This document shows, piece by piece, positions 1 to 6,122 of a DNA stretch of 9,504 nt. Both the position numbers and the translations under genes were made by a program. Position 1 is the stretch's first letter; every line of letters starts with the position of its first letter. The stretch is from Phytoactinopolyspora endophytica (GTDB lineage Bacteria; Actinomycetota; Actinomycetes; Jiangellales; Jiangellaceae). Location of the stretch: assembly GCF_004138495.1 (NCBI RefSeq), contig NZ_ML142850.1:84809-94312 (forward strand). Reading direction: 5' to 3'. The notes below the pieces were generated by a model. That model was given only the letters and a program-made list of their open reading frames with translations, was not told where the DNA came from and searched no databases.

Positions 1-462
1 ACGCCGACCGACGGCGCCCTCGACTACTCCGAGGGCCTGCACATCGGATACCGCGGCTGGCTCCGCTCTGGTTCGAGTCCCGCCTACCCGTTCGGCTTCG
101 GGCTCGGCTACACCACGTGGCGGTTCGACTCCGTGGCGGTCGATGGAGAGCTGAGCGGCGACGGCGATGGGGCCGTGGTCCGGGTGCGAGTGACCAACAC
201 CGGTGATCGTGCCGGCAAGCATGTGGTGCAGGTTTATGCCGAACGCGACGACTCCGCCGTCGACCGGCCGGTGCGCTGGCTGGTCGGATTCGCCCCGGTC
301 CGCGCCGCGTCCGGGACCGCGGCCGAGGTGGCGATCCCGTTGCGGGCGCGTACCCTCGCCTACTGGGACGGCGAGTGGCGCTACGAGCCTGGCGTCTTCC
401 GGCTGCGCGTCGGCAGCTCCGTCGTCGACCTGCCGCTCGAAGCGGCCGTCAAGCTGACTTGA
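1..462 (+). CDS. Glycoside hydrolase family 3 protein, C-terminal part (5' end outside window)
   Basis: The reading frame is open from base 1 and gives 153 residues before TGA, so only the tail of the protein is present. Residues 9-20 read YSEGLHIGYRGW, and PFGFGLGYTTW follows at about residues 30-40. These match the end of the GH3 C-terminal sandwich domain, where family members read like YSEGLxVGYR...PFGxGLSYT. The remainder (about residues 45-150) is a fibronectin type III-like domain with the usual VTNTGDRAGKHVVQVY stretch. Family members are beta-glucosidases or beta-xylosidases that release sugars from the non-reducing end of oligosaccharides. The catalytic Asp lies in the missing N-terminal domain, so substrate cannot be read here. 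The GH43 gene starts 18 bases downstream on the same strand, which favours a xylosidase or arabinosidase role in one operon. The family call is firm; the substrate is inferred. Confidence 0.9.
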   Translation, partial: TPTDGALDYSEGLHIGYRGWLRSGSSPAYPFGFGLGYTTWRFDSVAVDGELSGDGDGAVVRVRVTNTGDRAGKHVVQVYAERDDSAVDRPVRWLVGFAPVRAASGTAAEVAIPLRARTLAYWDGEWRYEPGVFRLRVGSSVVDLPLEAAVKLT

Positions 463-480
463 GGAGACGGAGGCGGTCTC

Positions 481-1956
481 GTGAACCTGCCCAACCCACA
501 GTTGCCGGGGTTCAATCCGGATCCGAGCGTGGTGTGCGTCGACGACGCGTATTACCTCGCGACGTCCACATTCGAATACCTTCCCGGTATCCCTATCTAC
601 GCCAGCCGCGACTTTGTCGACTGGGAGCAGATCGGCAACGTGGCCACCCGGCCGGGACAGCTGGCCGACGATGTCCCGACCGCGGGAGGCGCCTGGGCGC
701 CGACGCTTCGGCACCGCGACGGCGTCTTCCATCTGGTGGTGACCGATGCGATGGGCCGCGGCGCCCTTCATTTCACGGCCACCAGGCCGGAAGGCCCGTG
801 GAGCGACGGCACTCCTCTGGGCATCGACGGCGTCGACCCGGACCTGGCCTGGGACGAGGACGGAACGGCGTACATCACGTACTCGGCGCTGTCCTTCGCC
901 GAGGGCCGGCATCGCGGTATCGAGCAGGTGCGGGTCGACCTCGTAGCCGGCAGGGTGCTCGAACCACCTCGCTCGCTGTGGTCCGGAACCGGCCTGCAGT
1001 TCCCCGAGGCGCCGCACCTGTATCGCCGCGACGACTGGTGGTACCTACTGCTCGCGGAAGGCGGCACCGAGCGCGGGCATTCGGTGAGCATCGCGCGCGC
1101 GAAGACTCCGGACGGACCCTTCGAGCCGGCCCCGGTGAACCCTCGGCTGAGCGCACGCAGCACCGACCGGCCGGTGCAGAACACCGGACACAGCGACCTG
1201 GTGCAGGGGCCCGACGGCGAGTGGCTGCTGGTGCTGCTCGGTGTGCGTCCACGCGGCATGACGCGAGCCTTCTCCGCGCTTGGCCGCGAGACGTTCGTGA
1301 CCCGGGCGCAGTGGGTGGACGGGTGGCCGGAGTTCGAACCGGTCCCTCTCGCGCCCCGGCCGGGCGTCGTCCGCTTCCGGGATGACTTCGACTCGGCCGA
1401 GTTCGCGCCGCAGTGGCTCGGCGTGCGGCGGCTTCCGGAGCAGCTGGGCTCGCTCAGTGAACGGTCCGGCTTCCTCGTGCTGGCCGCCGACGGCTCGACC
1501 CTCGACGACGCGCGGCCAGTGTTCATCGGGCGCCGGCAGGAGCACCAGACGGCCCGGGCCGTCGTCCGCGTCGACGTGCGGGACGGCGTCGGCGGGCTTG
1601 CCGTCCGCTATGACGAGTCGTCGTACTACTCGATCGAGGCCGGCGGCGGCACCGTCGTAGCCCGCGCACGACTCAAGGGCCTCACCCAGGAGTGGGCCAT
1701 ACCGTTCACCGACACCGACCTGGAACTTGCGATCACGTCGCGCCGGCCCCGGGACGTCGGCCCGATTCCGGCCACGTCCGACGTCGTCGAGCTGTCCGCC
1801 GTGATCGCGGGAGAAGAGACCGTGCTCGCGTCTGTCGACGGACGGTACCTGTCGGCCGAAGTCACCGAGTCTTTCACCGGACGCGTCATCGGGATGTTCG
1901 CGCGGGACGGCGTCGTCGCGGTGGACTGGTTCGATTACGAAGGCAGCGACGCATAA
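481..1956 (+). CDS. Glycoside hydrolase family 43 beta-xylosidase / alpha-L-arabinofuranosidase-like enzyme
   Basis: A 491-residue protein beginning at GTG. A strong ribosome site GGAGG at 469-473 stands 7 bases before it, which decides the start. The N-terminal five-bladed propeller (about residues 5-290) opens with PGFNPDPS and carries the three GH43 acidic residues: general base Asp14 (NPDPS), pKa-tuning Asp119 (VDPDLAW) and general acid Glu176 (PEAPHLY). The rest (about residues 298-489) fits the concanavalin-like beta-xylosidase C-terminal domain; DDFDS at 301-305 is a typical opening. Full length and arrangement resemble the xylosidase branch of GH43, which removes xylose or arabinose from short xylo-oligosaccharides. 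There is no signal peptide, so the enzyme is probably cytoplasmic and works on imported oligosaccharides. It follows the GH3 gene with an 18-base gap and is very likely co-transcribed. Family confidence is high; xylose versus arabinose specificity is open. Confidence 0.93.
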   Translation: MNLPNPQLPGFNPDPSVVCVDDAYYLATSTFEYLPGIPIYASRDFVDWEQIGNVATRPGQLADDVPTAGGAWAPTLRHRDGVFHLVVTDAMGRGALHFTATRPEGPWSDGTPLGIDGVDPDLAWDEDGTAYITYSALSFAEGRHRGIEQVRVDLVAGRVLEPPRSLWSGTGLQFPEAPHLYRRDDWWYLLLAEGGTERGHSVSIARAKTPDGPFEPAPVNPRLSARSTDRPVQNTGHSDLVQGPDGEWLLVLLGVRPRGMTRAFSALGRETFVTRAQWVDGWPEFEPVPLAPRPGVVRFRDDFDSAEFAPQWLGVRRLPEQLGSLSERSGFLVLAADGSTLDDARPVFIGRRQEHQTARAVVRVDVRDGVGGLAVRYDESSYYSIEAGGGTVVARARLKGLTQEWAIPFTDTDLELAITSRRPRDVGPIPATSDVVELSAVIAGEETVLASVDGRYLSAEVTESFTGRVIGMFARDGVVAVDWFDYEGSDA

Positions 1957-2224
1957 CATCACTGAACGTCGTCACGCTGAGTCTCGGGGCTGAGTCGCGG
2001 GGCGGGAGGCGGCGTAGGGCAGACAGACGATCGCCGCCCGTGTCAGGCGCAGCTGGACACATCCAACACCAACGGACAGCTAGTGGTCGTTATCAAGAGA
2101 CAACAGGCCCTTCGCGTGAGGCGCGGGGCCGGGCGAGCCCGATTCGCAGACGGCACCAGGACGCCGCGTCGATACCCGATTCAGGCACCGCCGTGTGGTG
2201 CAGCTTGCAAGCCTGCGCGCGGCC
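1957..2224. other. Convergent intergenic region after the GH43 gene
   Basis: 268 bases separate the GH43 stop from the stop of the oppositely oriented GlxA-like gene. I see no convincing coding sequence: the one long open frame through it is a continuation of an antisense-type frame of the GH43 gene. It holds a GC-rich hairpin (2008-2038) and a 10-base palindrome GCTTGCAAGC near 2203-2212. A somewhat less GC-rich stretch lies at about 2060-2105. Its most likely job is transcription termination for the two converging genes. Confidence 0.5.
2008..2038. terminator. Possible hairpin terminator between converging genes
   Basis: GGCGGCG at 2008-2014 pairs perfectly with CGCCGCC at 2032-2038 across a 17-base loop. 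It begins 51 bases after the GH43 stop. There is no T-tract after either arm. In GC-rich actinomycetes U-less hairpins are often proposed as terminators, but a 7-bp stem with a long loop in DNA this rich in G and C can arise by chance. Confidence 0.25.
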
Positions 2225-3202
2225 TTAGACAGGGCCGGTGGTGAACGCGCGACGGTGCGCGGTCGGGGTCGTCACCAACGTGCGCCGGAAGTGCTGCCGC
2301 AGGGCGACTGCCGAACCGAACCCTGATCGGCTCGCGATCTCCTCCACCGAGAGATCCGTGGTCTCCAAGAGCTCTTGCGCTCTCTGCAGCCGACGCCGGA
2401 TCAACCACTGAATGGGGGTGGTTCCGGTGTGCGCACGGAACCACCGGTTGAGCGTACGTATGCTCGTCGCCGCCTGTTCAGCGATCGTGGACAGAGTCAG
2501 CTCGGTATCAAGGTGTGCTTCCATCCAGCGCAACAACGTCTCCAGCCCGCCATCATCCTGGACGGGGTGGGCATGCTCGATGAACTGTGCCTGCTCGCCG
2601 GAACGGTGCAGCGGCAACAGGGCATGTTTGGCGGTCTCGGCGGCCACCGCCGCGCCGTGATCACGCCGGACCAGGTGCAAACACACATCAACGCCGGCGG
2701 CACCGCCGGCGGTCGTCACCACGTCGCCGTCGTCGACATACAGCACCGCCGCATCGGCCCGAACCTGCGGATACCGGGCGGCGAACTCGGCCGTGTGCGT
2801 CCAGTGCACGGCGGAGCGCCGCCCGTCCAGCAGTCCGGTCGCAGCGAGCACGAACGCGCCGTTACAGAAGGAGACGATCCGGGCGCCGCGTGCATGGGCT
2901 TCCCTCAGCACGGCCTGAACCTCAGCCGGCACCTCCGCGGTATACGCCGACGGACTCAGCACCACCACCGTGTCCGCCTCCACGGCGTCGGCCCACGCGT
3001 ACGGTGTCTCGACGACGAGCGTCGTCGAGACACCCATCACCACTGTGTTGCGTGCTCCAGGATCGCCGTAGATGCCCACGTCGTACAGCGGTTCGCACCC
3101 CGTCGGCCGGCCCAACGGATACGCCGACCCGAACACCTCGGTCACGACGGACAGGTCGAATCCCCCGGACGACTCCAGCGCCAGGACGGCCACGGTGTGC
3201 AT
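2225..3202 (-). CDS. GlxA/FtrA-like transcriptional regulator (DJ-1/PfpI domain plus AraC helix-turn-helix)
   Basis: A 325-residue protein of the usual length for this family. Residues 1-175 form a DJ-1/PfpI-like (class I glutamine amidotransferase-like) fold with the nucleophile-elbow region SFCNGAFVLAATGLLDG; Cys113 sits in the elbow. Residues about 220-320 form an AraC-type DNA-binding domain: a first helix-turn-helix around 236-257 (LSTIAEQAATSIRTLNRWF), then PIQWLIRRRLQRAQELLE and a second helix-turn-helix around 284-307. Family members control catabolic or stress genes; the N-terminal domain is thought to sense a ligand rather than act as a protease. The start is the ATG at 3200-3202, with no Shine-Dalgarno in front and a possible leaderless promoter. 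It converges on the GH3-GH43 operon and is transcribed in the same direction as the methyltransferase-CcdA-redoxin operon but separated from it by about 290 bases, so its targets cannot be deduced. Family call is firm; ligand and regulon unknown. Confidence 0.93.
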   Translation of the reverse strand: MHTVAVLALESSGGFDLSVVTEVFGSAYPLGRPTGCEPLYDVGIYGDPGARNTVVMGVSTTLVVETPYAWADAVEADTVVVLSPSAYTAEVPAEVQAVLREAHARGARIVSFCNGAFVLAATGLLDGRRSAVHWTHTAEFAARYPQVRADAAVLYVDDGDVVTTAGGAAGVDVCLHLVRRDHGAAVAAETAKHALLPLHRSGEQAQFIEHAHPVQDDGGLETLLRWMEAHLDTELTLSTIAEQAATSIRTLNRWFRAHTGTTPIQWLIRRRLQRAQELLETTDLSVEEIASRSGFGSAVALRQHFRRTLVTTPTAHRRAFTTGPV

Positions 3203-3214
3203 GTCCAGAACCTA
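3203..3214 (-). promoter_or_regulatory. Possible leaderless promoter -10 element of the GlxA-like gene
   Basis: On the minus strand TAGGTT (3214 down to 3209) fits the TANNNT -10 pattern common in actinomycete leaderless promoters. It is followed by six bases and then the ATG, which would put the transcription start at or next to the A of the start codon. No Shine-Dalgarno is present in this stretch, which agrees with a leaderless message. No clear -35 is seen. This is inference from spacing and pattern only. Confidence 0.35.
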
Positions 3215-3273
3215 TCGAAAGACGGCACCCGACCTGCTGGTCAGCCCTCAGCCCGGCAGGAAGCATCATCGGT

Positions 3274-3444
3274 GTGGCCGTGATCCTCCCAGCATTGATC
3301 TCACTCGTCAGCGCCCTGCTGCTCATCCTCACCGGCCGGCAGATCGATCGACACCTTGAATGGCGGGCTCGCCGATGGGCATGCCGTGTCCAGCAGCAAA
3401 CCCACTCCGCCCCGAGCTCTCCCGACCGTGCCGACAACGAGTGA
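3274..3444 (+). CDS. Possible small single-pass membrane protein (56 residues), no recognised family
   Basis: A short open frame from GTG 3274 encodes a 56-residue peptide. Residues 2-20 are almost entirely hydrophobic (AVILPALISLVSALLLILT) and would make one membrane helix. The next stretch is strongly basic and tryptophan-containing (GRQIDRHLEWRARRWACR), then a hydrophilic Gln/Ser/Asp-rich tail follows. Codon third positions are mostly G or C, as in neighbouring genes. AGGA at 3258-3261 is a possible but distant ribosome site (12-base gap). It points away from the GlxA-like gene and ends 52 bases before the stop of the converging methyltransferase. I do not recognise a family. The clean hydrophobic-then-basic layout argues for a real gene, but chance cannot be excluded. 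Confidence 0.4.
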   Translation: MAVILPALISLVSALLLILTGRQIDRHLEWRARRWACRVQQQTHSAPSSPDRADNE

Positions 3445-3496
3445 CGGTCCGAGACCTTGACCTCGTGTTCCGCGCCGGCAAGCAACTCGCCGTCGC

Positions 3497-4282
3497 TCAG
3501 CGTTGCTTCTCCGCGACGAGAAGGATGTAACTGAGCGCTCCGGCGGCAACAGCGGAGCGGGCGGCGGCCAGGGCAGGACCGGCACGTTCGAAGTCGATCC
3601 CCAATGCCTCGGCCTTCGTCCGCGACGTCATCTGTACGACGGCGAGCCGGGCTTCGACCTGGTCAAGCATGCGTATCATCACCGCGTCATGCGGTTCGAT
3701 GTGTGTGACAGACATTCCGACGTCGTTGAACAGGCCCACATACGCCTCGGCTGGACAGAGATCGGCCACGCACGCACTCTGACCGGCGAGCCTGGTCGAC
3801 TCCGGTGACACACGGTCCGGCTCCACCATCGCGTCCGTGATGCCGACCCGGCCGCCGGGTCTGAGCACCCGTTCCAGCTCCGCCACGGTCGATCCGCTCG
3901 GCGATGCACCACATGCGCGTTCCCACACGACCGCGTCGAGTTCCGCGTCCCCGGCAGGCAGCTGCCGAGGGCCACCCATGACAAAGCTGACGCGGCCACG
4001 CAGGCCGGCCGCGGCTGCGGCGCCGGAAGCCAGCGCCACGTTGGCCGCCGACACGTCTATGCCTTGAACACGCGTGCCGAACTCCTGGGCGAGCACCACT
4101 GCACTGGCGCCACGCCCGGACCCGACGACGAGTACCCGCTCGTCCGCCACCAGGCGCAGCTGCCTGGCAAGACGCCGGGTCAGGGCCAAGCCACCGGGCC
4201 GATACGAGGAGCCGAGCAGCAATGCCACCGCATCCTGGCCATGCGACGCGACCCGGTGGGCCCTGGCCTCATCGTGAGCCAT
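3497..4282 (-). CDS. Class I SAM-dependent methyltransferase, last gene of the redoxin-CcdA operon
   Basis: A 261-residue protein starting at ATG 4280-4282. The start lies 14 bases inside the end of ccdA, so translation is probably coupled. The frame is open further upstream, but that extra sequence is antisense-like and Arg/Ser/Trp-rich and is not used here. The Rossmann methyltransferase fold shows motif I VLVVGSGRGAS (50-60), an acidic ribose-binding residue in GIDVSAAN (Asp76), the motif IV region LDAVVWERACG (115-125) and VLRPGGRVGITDA (139-151). Cysteines occur at 124 (ERACG), 171 (ACVADL) and 176. The first two lie at places that resemble the metalloid-binding cysteines of ArsM-type enzymes. 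The substrate is unknown. Position with a thiol-redox pair suggests a metal(loid) or thiol-related small molecule, which is inference. The fold assignment is firm; naming it ArsM would go beyond the evidence, since the ArsM N-terminal cysteine region is absent. Confidence 0.88.
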   Translation of the reverse strand: MAHDEARAHRVASHGQDAVALLLGSSYRPGGLALTRRLARQLRLVADERVLVVGSGRGASAVVLAQEFGTRVQGIDVSAANVALASGAAAAAGLRGRVSFVMGGPRQLPAGDAELDAVVWERACGASPSGSTVAELERVLRPGGRVGITDAMVEPDRVSPESTRLAGQSACVADLCPAEAYVGLFNDVGMSVTHIEPHDAVMIRMLDQVEARLAVVQMTSRTKAEALGIDFERAGPALAAARSAVAAGALSYILLVAEKQR

Positions 4283-5153
4283 GGCTAGAGCCGTAGGAGG
4301 CCGTGTGGTTCCGGCGACGACGCGCCCAGATGAGCACCGCCGCCAACGCGGCGAACGCGCCGACCACGGCGGCCATGCCACCGGCGCCCACCCAGTCCAA
4401 ACCGTCGGCCAACCAGCGCTGGATGCTCTCCCCCACGCCGATGACCGGGTCGTCGGTGTTCCCTCCGCGCAGGACTCGAATCTCATACCAGCCGTAGTAG
4501 GCGACGTACGCACCGGCAATGGTCAGCAGGACACCTCCGAGCCGGGGCACCAACCGGCCCGCCTGGCGCAACCACCCCACTACGGCCGTCTGCGCGAGAG
4601 CCACCGCCAGCGAGACCGCAACGATCACCAGGCCCATGCCGAGCGCGTACGCGCCGAACACGGCGGCTCCACCGGCAACGGTCTCCGTGCGGAAGCTGGC
4701 CACGACGGTGGCGAGGAAAGGTGCGAGAGTACAGCTCAACGACGCGGTCGCATACGCCACGCCGAACATCGCCATCGACGGCGCCGACCGGGTCAAGGCC
4801 GGACCTGAGACATTCAATCGCAGACCAGGAAGATCACGCCCGGCCAGCAGCCATCCACCGAGCCCCACCAGCAGCACACCGAGCACGAGCGTGAACCAGG
4901 GCAGGTACCGCTGCACACCGGAGGTGTTCGCCGCGACCGTGAGCAGCAGCCCGAACACCCCGAAGACCGCGACGAACCCGCCGGTCATCGCCCCTGCGAA
5001 AGCCAGCGCGCGCCCGATGGCCGCGGCCTGGGTCGGCGAATCCTTCCCGACCACGAGCATCGACGCGTAGGCCGGCAGCAACGCGAACCCGCACGGATTC
5101 ACCACGGCCAACATGCCTGCGGCTACCGCGAGACCGAACGGCAATCCCTCCAT
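4269..5153 (-). CDS. ccdA: CcdA-family transmembrane thiol-disulfide electron transporter
   Basis: A 294-residue, very hydrophobic protein with about seven membrane segments (roughly 8-30, 47-73, 84-104, 127-152, 160-190, 203-221, 258-277). The two redox cysteines typical of CcdA/short DsbD proteins are present: Cys21 in NPCGFALLPAY and Cys141 in ASLSCTLAPF. Members pass electrons from cytoplasmic thioredoxin through the membrane to extracytoplasmic thioredoxin-like proteins. It has an extracytoplasmic or interfacial loop at about 222-257 and an Arg-rich C-terminus after the last helix (ARRRRNH). It begins 15 bases after the stop of the redoxin lipoprotein gene and overlaps the methyltransferase gene, so all three form one operon. 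The redoxin is its obvious partner. Mycobacterial homologues beside an Mpt53-like protein are sometimes labelled mercury transport proteins; nothing here supports mercury transport directly. Confidence 0.92.
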   Translation of the reverse strand: MEGLPFGLAVAAGMLAVVNPCGFALLPAYASMLVVGKDSPTQAAAIGRALAFAGAMTGGFVAVFGVFGLLLTVAANTSGVQRYLPWFTLVLGVLLVGLGGWLLAGRDLPGLRLNVSGPALTRSAPSMAMFGVAYATASLSCTLAPFLATVVASFRTETVAGGAAVFGAYALGMGLVIVAVSLAVALAQTAVVGWLRQAGRLVPRLGGVLLTIAGAYVAYYGWYEIRVLRGGNTDDPVIGVGESIQRWLADGLDWVGAGGMAAVVGAFAALAAVLIWARRRRNHTASYGSSHGSR

Positions 5154-5168
5154 CGTCGGCCCACCCGC

Positions 5169-5768
5169 CTAGCCGGCCAGCTCGGCTACCCGGTCGGCCA
5201 GCTCGTCGGGATCCAGAAAGCCGGAGTATGTCGTCTGACCAGAGGCGTCCACGAGTGCGAACGTGCTCTGCTCCGTGATCTCGAACTGCCGCCAGACGTC
5301 ACCGTCCTGGTCATCGAGGTGCGTCAGCTCTTCGGTCTCGGTTAGCTCGATGAAGTTGTGCATCTCCTCGTTAGTACCGAGGCTCGCCACGCCGACGACA
5401 CTCACGTCATCACCGTGTTCCTCGGCCAGGTCGAGAACATGCGGGGCTTCCGCGACGCACGTCGAGCACCACGGCGCCCAGAACCAGAACACGGCGGGAC
5501 GCCCGGTCAGCTCGTCCGCGGCGAACTCCTCACCGTCGACCGTCGTCGCCGTGAACGTCAGCGAAGACTCACCCAGCTCAGCGGCTCTCTCGTCGCGTTC
5601 CGAGGCAGCGGAGTCGTCCGAGGTGTTCTCCTCCGTCTCAGCGCCGTCCCCTTCACCGTTCCCGCAACCCGCCAGCGCCAGAACGCCGGCGGCCACAGAT
5701 ACTGCCAGCGTCTGCCAGAGACGTGGCGCCGAATGGGAGTCGCCCGACTCGCGACCTCTCAACCACAT
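5169..5768 (-). CDS. TlpA/ResA-like redoxin lipoprotein
   Basis: A 199-residue protein from ATG 5766-5768. An AGGAG ribosome site six bases in front supports this start over a GTG 21 bases upstream. The N-terminus is a lipoprotein signal: basic residues, a hydrophobic stretch, then LALAGC with Cys35 as the lipidation site. Residues 36-65 are an acidic, Glu/Asp/Ser-rich tether. From about 68 onward it is a thioredoxin fold with the active site WAPWCSTC (Cys101, Cys104), followed by VAEAPHVLDL as in TlpA/ResA proteins. The usual cis-proline position near the end of the fold appears to be Ser168 (EQSTFALVD), which is unusual. It is first in the operon, upstream of ccdA, and is presumably reduced by CcdA outside the membrane to act on disulfides of client proteins. 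Family call is firm; the client is unknown. Confidence 0.92.
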   Translation of the reverse strand: MWLRGRESGDSHSAPRLWQTLAVSVAAGVLALAGCGNGEGDGAETEENTSDDSAASERDERAAELGESSLTFTATTVDGEEFAADELTGRPAVFWFWAPWCSTCVAEAPHVLDLAEEHGDDVSVVGVASLGTNEEMHNFIELTETEELTHLDDQDGDVWRQFEITEQSTFALVDASGQTTYSGFLDPDELADRVAELAG

Positions 5769-5774
5769 CACAAG

Positions 5775-5779
5775 CTCCT
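5775..5779 (-). promoter_or_regulatory. Ribosome-binding site that fixes the redoxin start
   Basis: AGGAG on the minus strand, six bases before the ATG at 5768. It lies between the upstream GTG alternative (5787-5789) and the ATG, so it can serve only the ATG. The shorter protein also gives a more typical lipoprotein signal length. Confidence 0.75.
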
Positions 5780-5789
5780 GTCCTTGCAC

Positions 5790-6122
5790 GATACATCTGC
5801 GAGTGGCGCCGTTCTCCGACTGTGCTCAGGCGGCTGGAGGATCCGCCGAGTGGATCCTCCAGGCACGTCAGAGCGCGTCGACACCCGTTCGCCGGGCTCT
5901 GGCTCCACGTTGACCGATCCGAACCGGCGCGGTCCGTAAGCGCGATCACGGTTCGACGATTCCGTTGTGGAGCGCCCATCGCCGGATCCGCGACTCGAGC
6001 CGAGGATTCCGGGACGTTGGTGACAGTGCCCTGTGTGTGAGCGCCGTTACCGACGTGGCCCCGAGCAGCCCGCAGAATCGCCTCAGATTGAAGACGACGA
6101 AGTCCGAGAGAGGCGAACGGTT
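5790..6122. other. Divergent control region between the redoxin operon and the DUF3179 gene
   Basis: About 330 bases with no convincing gene lie between two divergently transcribed lipoprotein genes, so promoters for both should be here. The standout element is the perfect inverted repeat at 5834-5862. A weaker dyad has CCGGATCC at 5982-5989 facing GGATTCCGG at 6004-6012. On the plus strand TTGACC at 5910-5915 would do as a -35 hexamer, but no good -10 follows at 17-18 bases. On the minus strand TATCGT near 5794-5789 is a weak -10 candidate. AGAGG at 6109-6113 is a ribosome site nine bases before the DUF3179 ATG. Frames that stay open across the region look like extensions of gene shadows. 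Confidence 0.6.
5834..5862. repeat. Perfect 11-bp inverted repeat with 7-base spacer, candidate operator or leader hairpin
   Basis: CTGGAGGATCC (5834-5844) and GGATCCTCCAG (5852-5862) are exact reverse complements around GCCGAGT. The repeat lies 66 bases upstream of the redoxin start codon and about 260 bases upstream of the DUF3179 start. It could be a binding site for a dimeric regulator serving both directions, a stem-loop in the leader of the redoxin operon, or a factor-independent stop. No T-tract follows on either strand, so the terminator reading is the weakest. The dyad is seen directly; its role is inferred. Confidence 0.7.

Noticed and set aside
375..1385. Long Arg-rich open frame on the plus strand across the GH3/GH43 junction
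   Set aside because: It overlaps the two glycosidase genes in another frame, is extremely Arg/Gly/Ala-rich, and has no recognisable domain. It is a by-product of high GC content.
1045..1962. 305-residue open frame antisense to the GH43 gene (also 768-1526, minus strand)
   Set aside because: GH43 shows all catalytic residues and a strong ribosome site on the plus strand; the antisense products have no motifs.
2060..2105. Slightly AT-richer patch with an imperfect GTTATC/GACAAC dyad, considered as a mobile-element scar
   Set aside because: No transposase remnant, no terminal repeat pair and no target duplication could be seen.
2203..2212. Palindrome GCTTGCAAGC downstream of the GlxA-like gene
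   Set aside because: A single 10-base palindrome at a gene's 3' side is too weak to call an operator or terminator.
2375..3283. 302-residue plus-strand frame antisense to the GlxA-like gene
   Set aside because: The opposite strand encodes a clear DJ-1/AraC protein; this product is His/Arg-rich with no domain.
4283..4519. Upstream extension of the first methyltransferase by 79 residues
   Set aside because: This stretch lies wholly within ccdA and encodes Arg/Ser/Trp-rich sequence without features. Starting at 4282 gives a normal methyltransferase N-terminus coupled to the ccdA stop.
5910..5942. TTGACC as a -35 box for the DUF3179 gene
   Set aside because: No acceptable -10 hexamer at the right distance; it is mentioned only within the intergenic entry.
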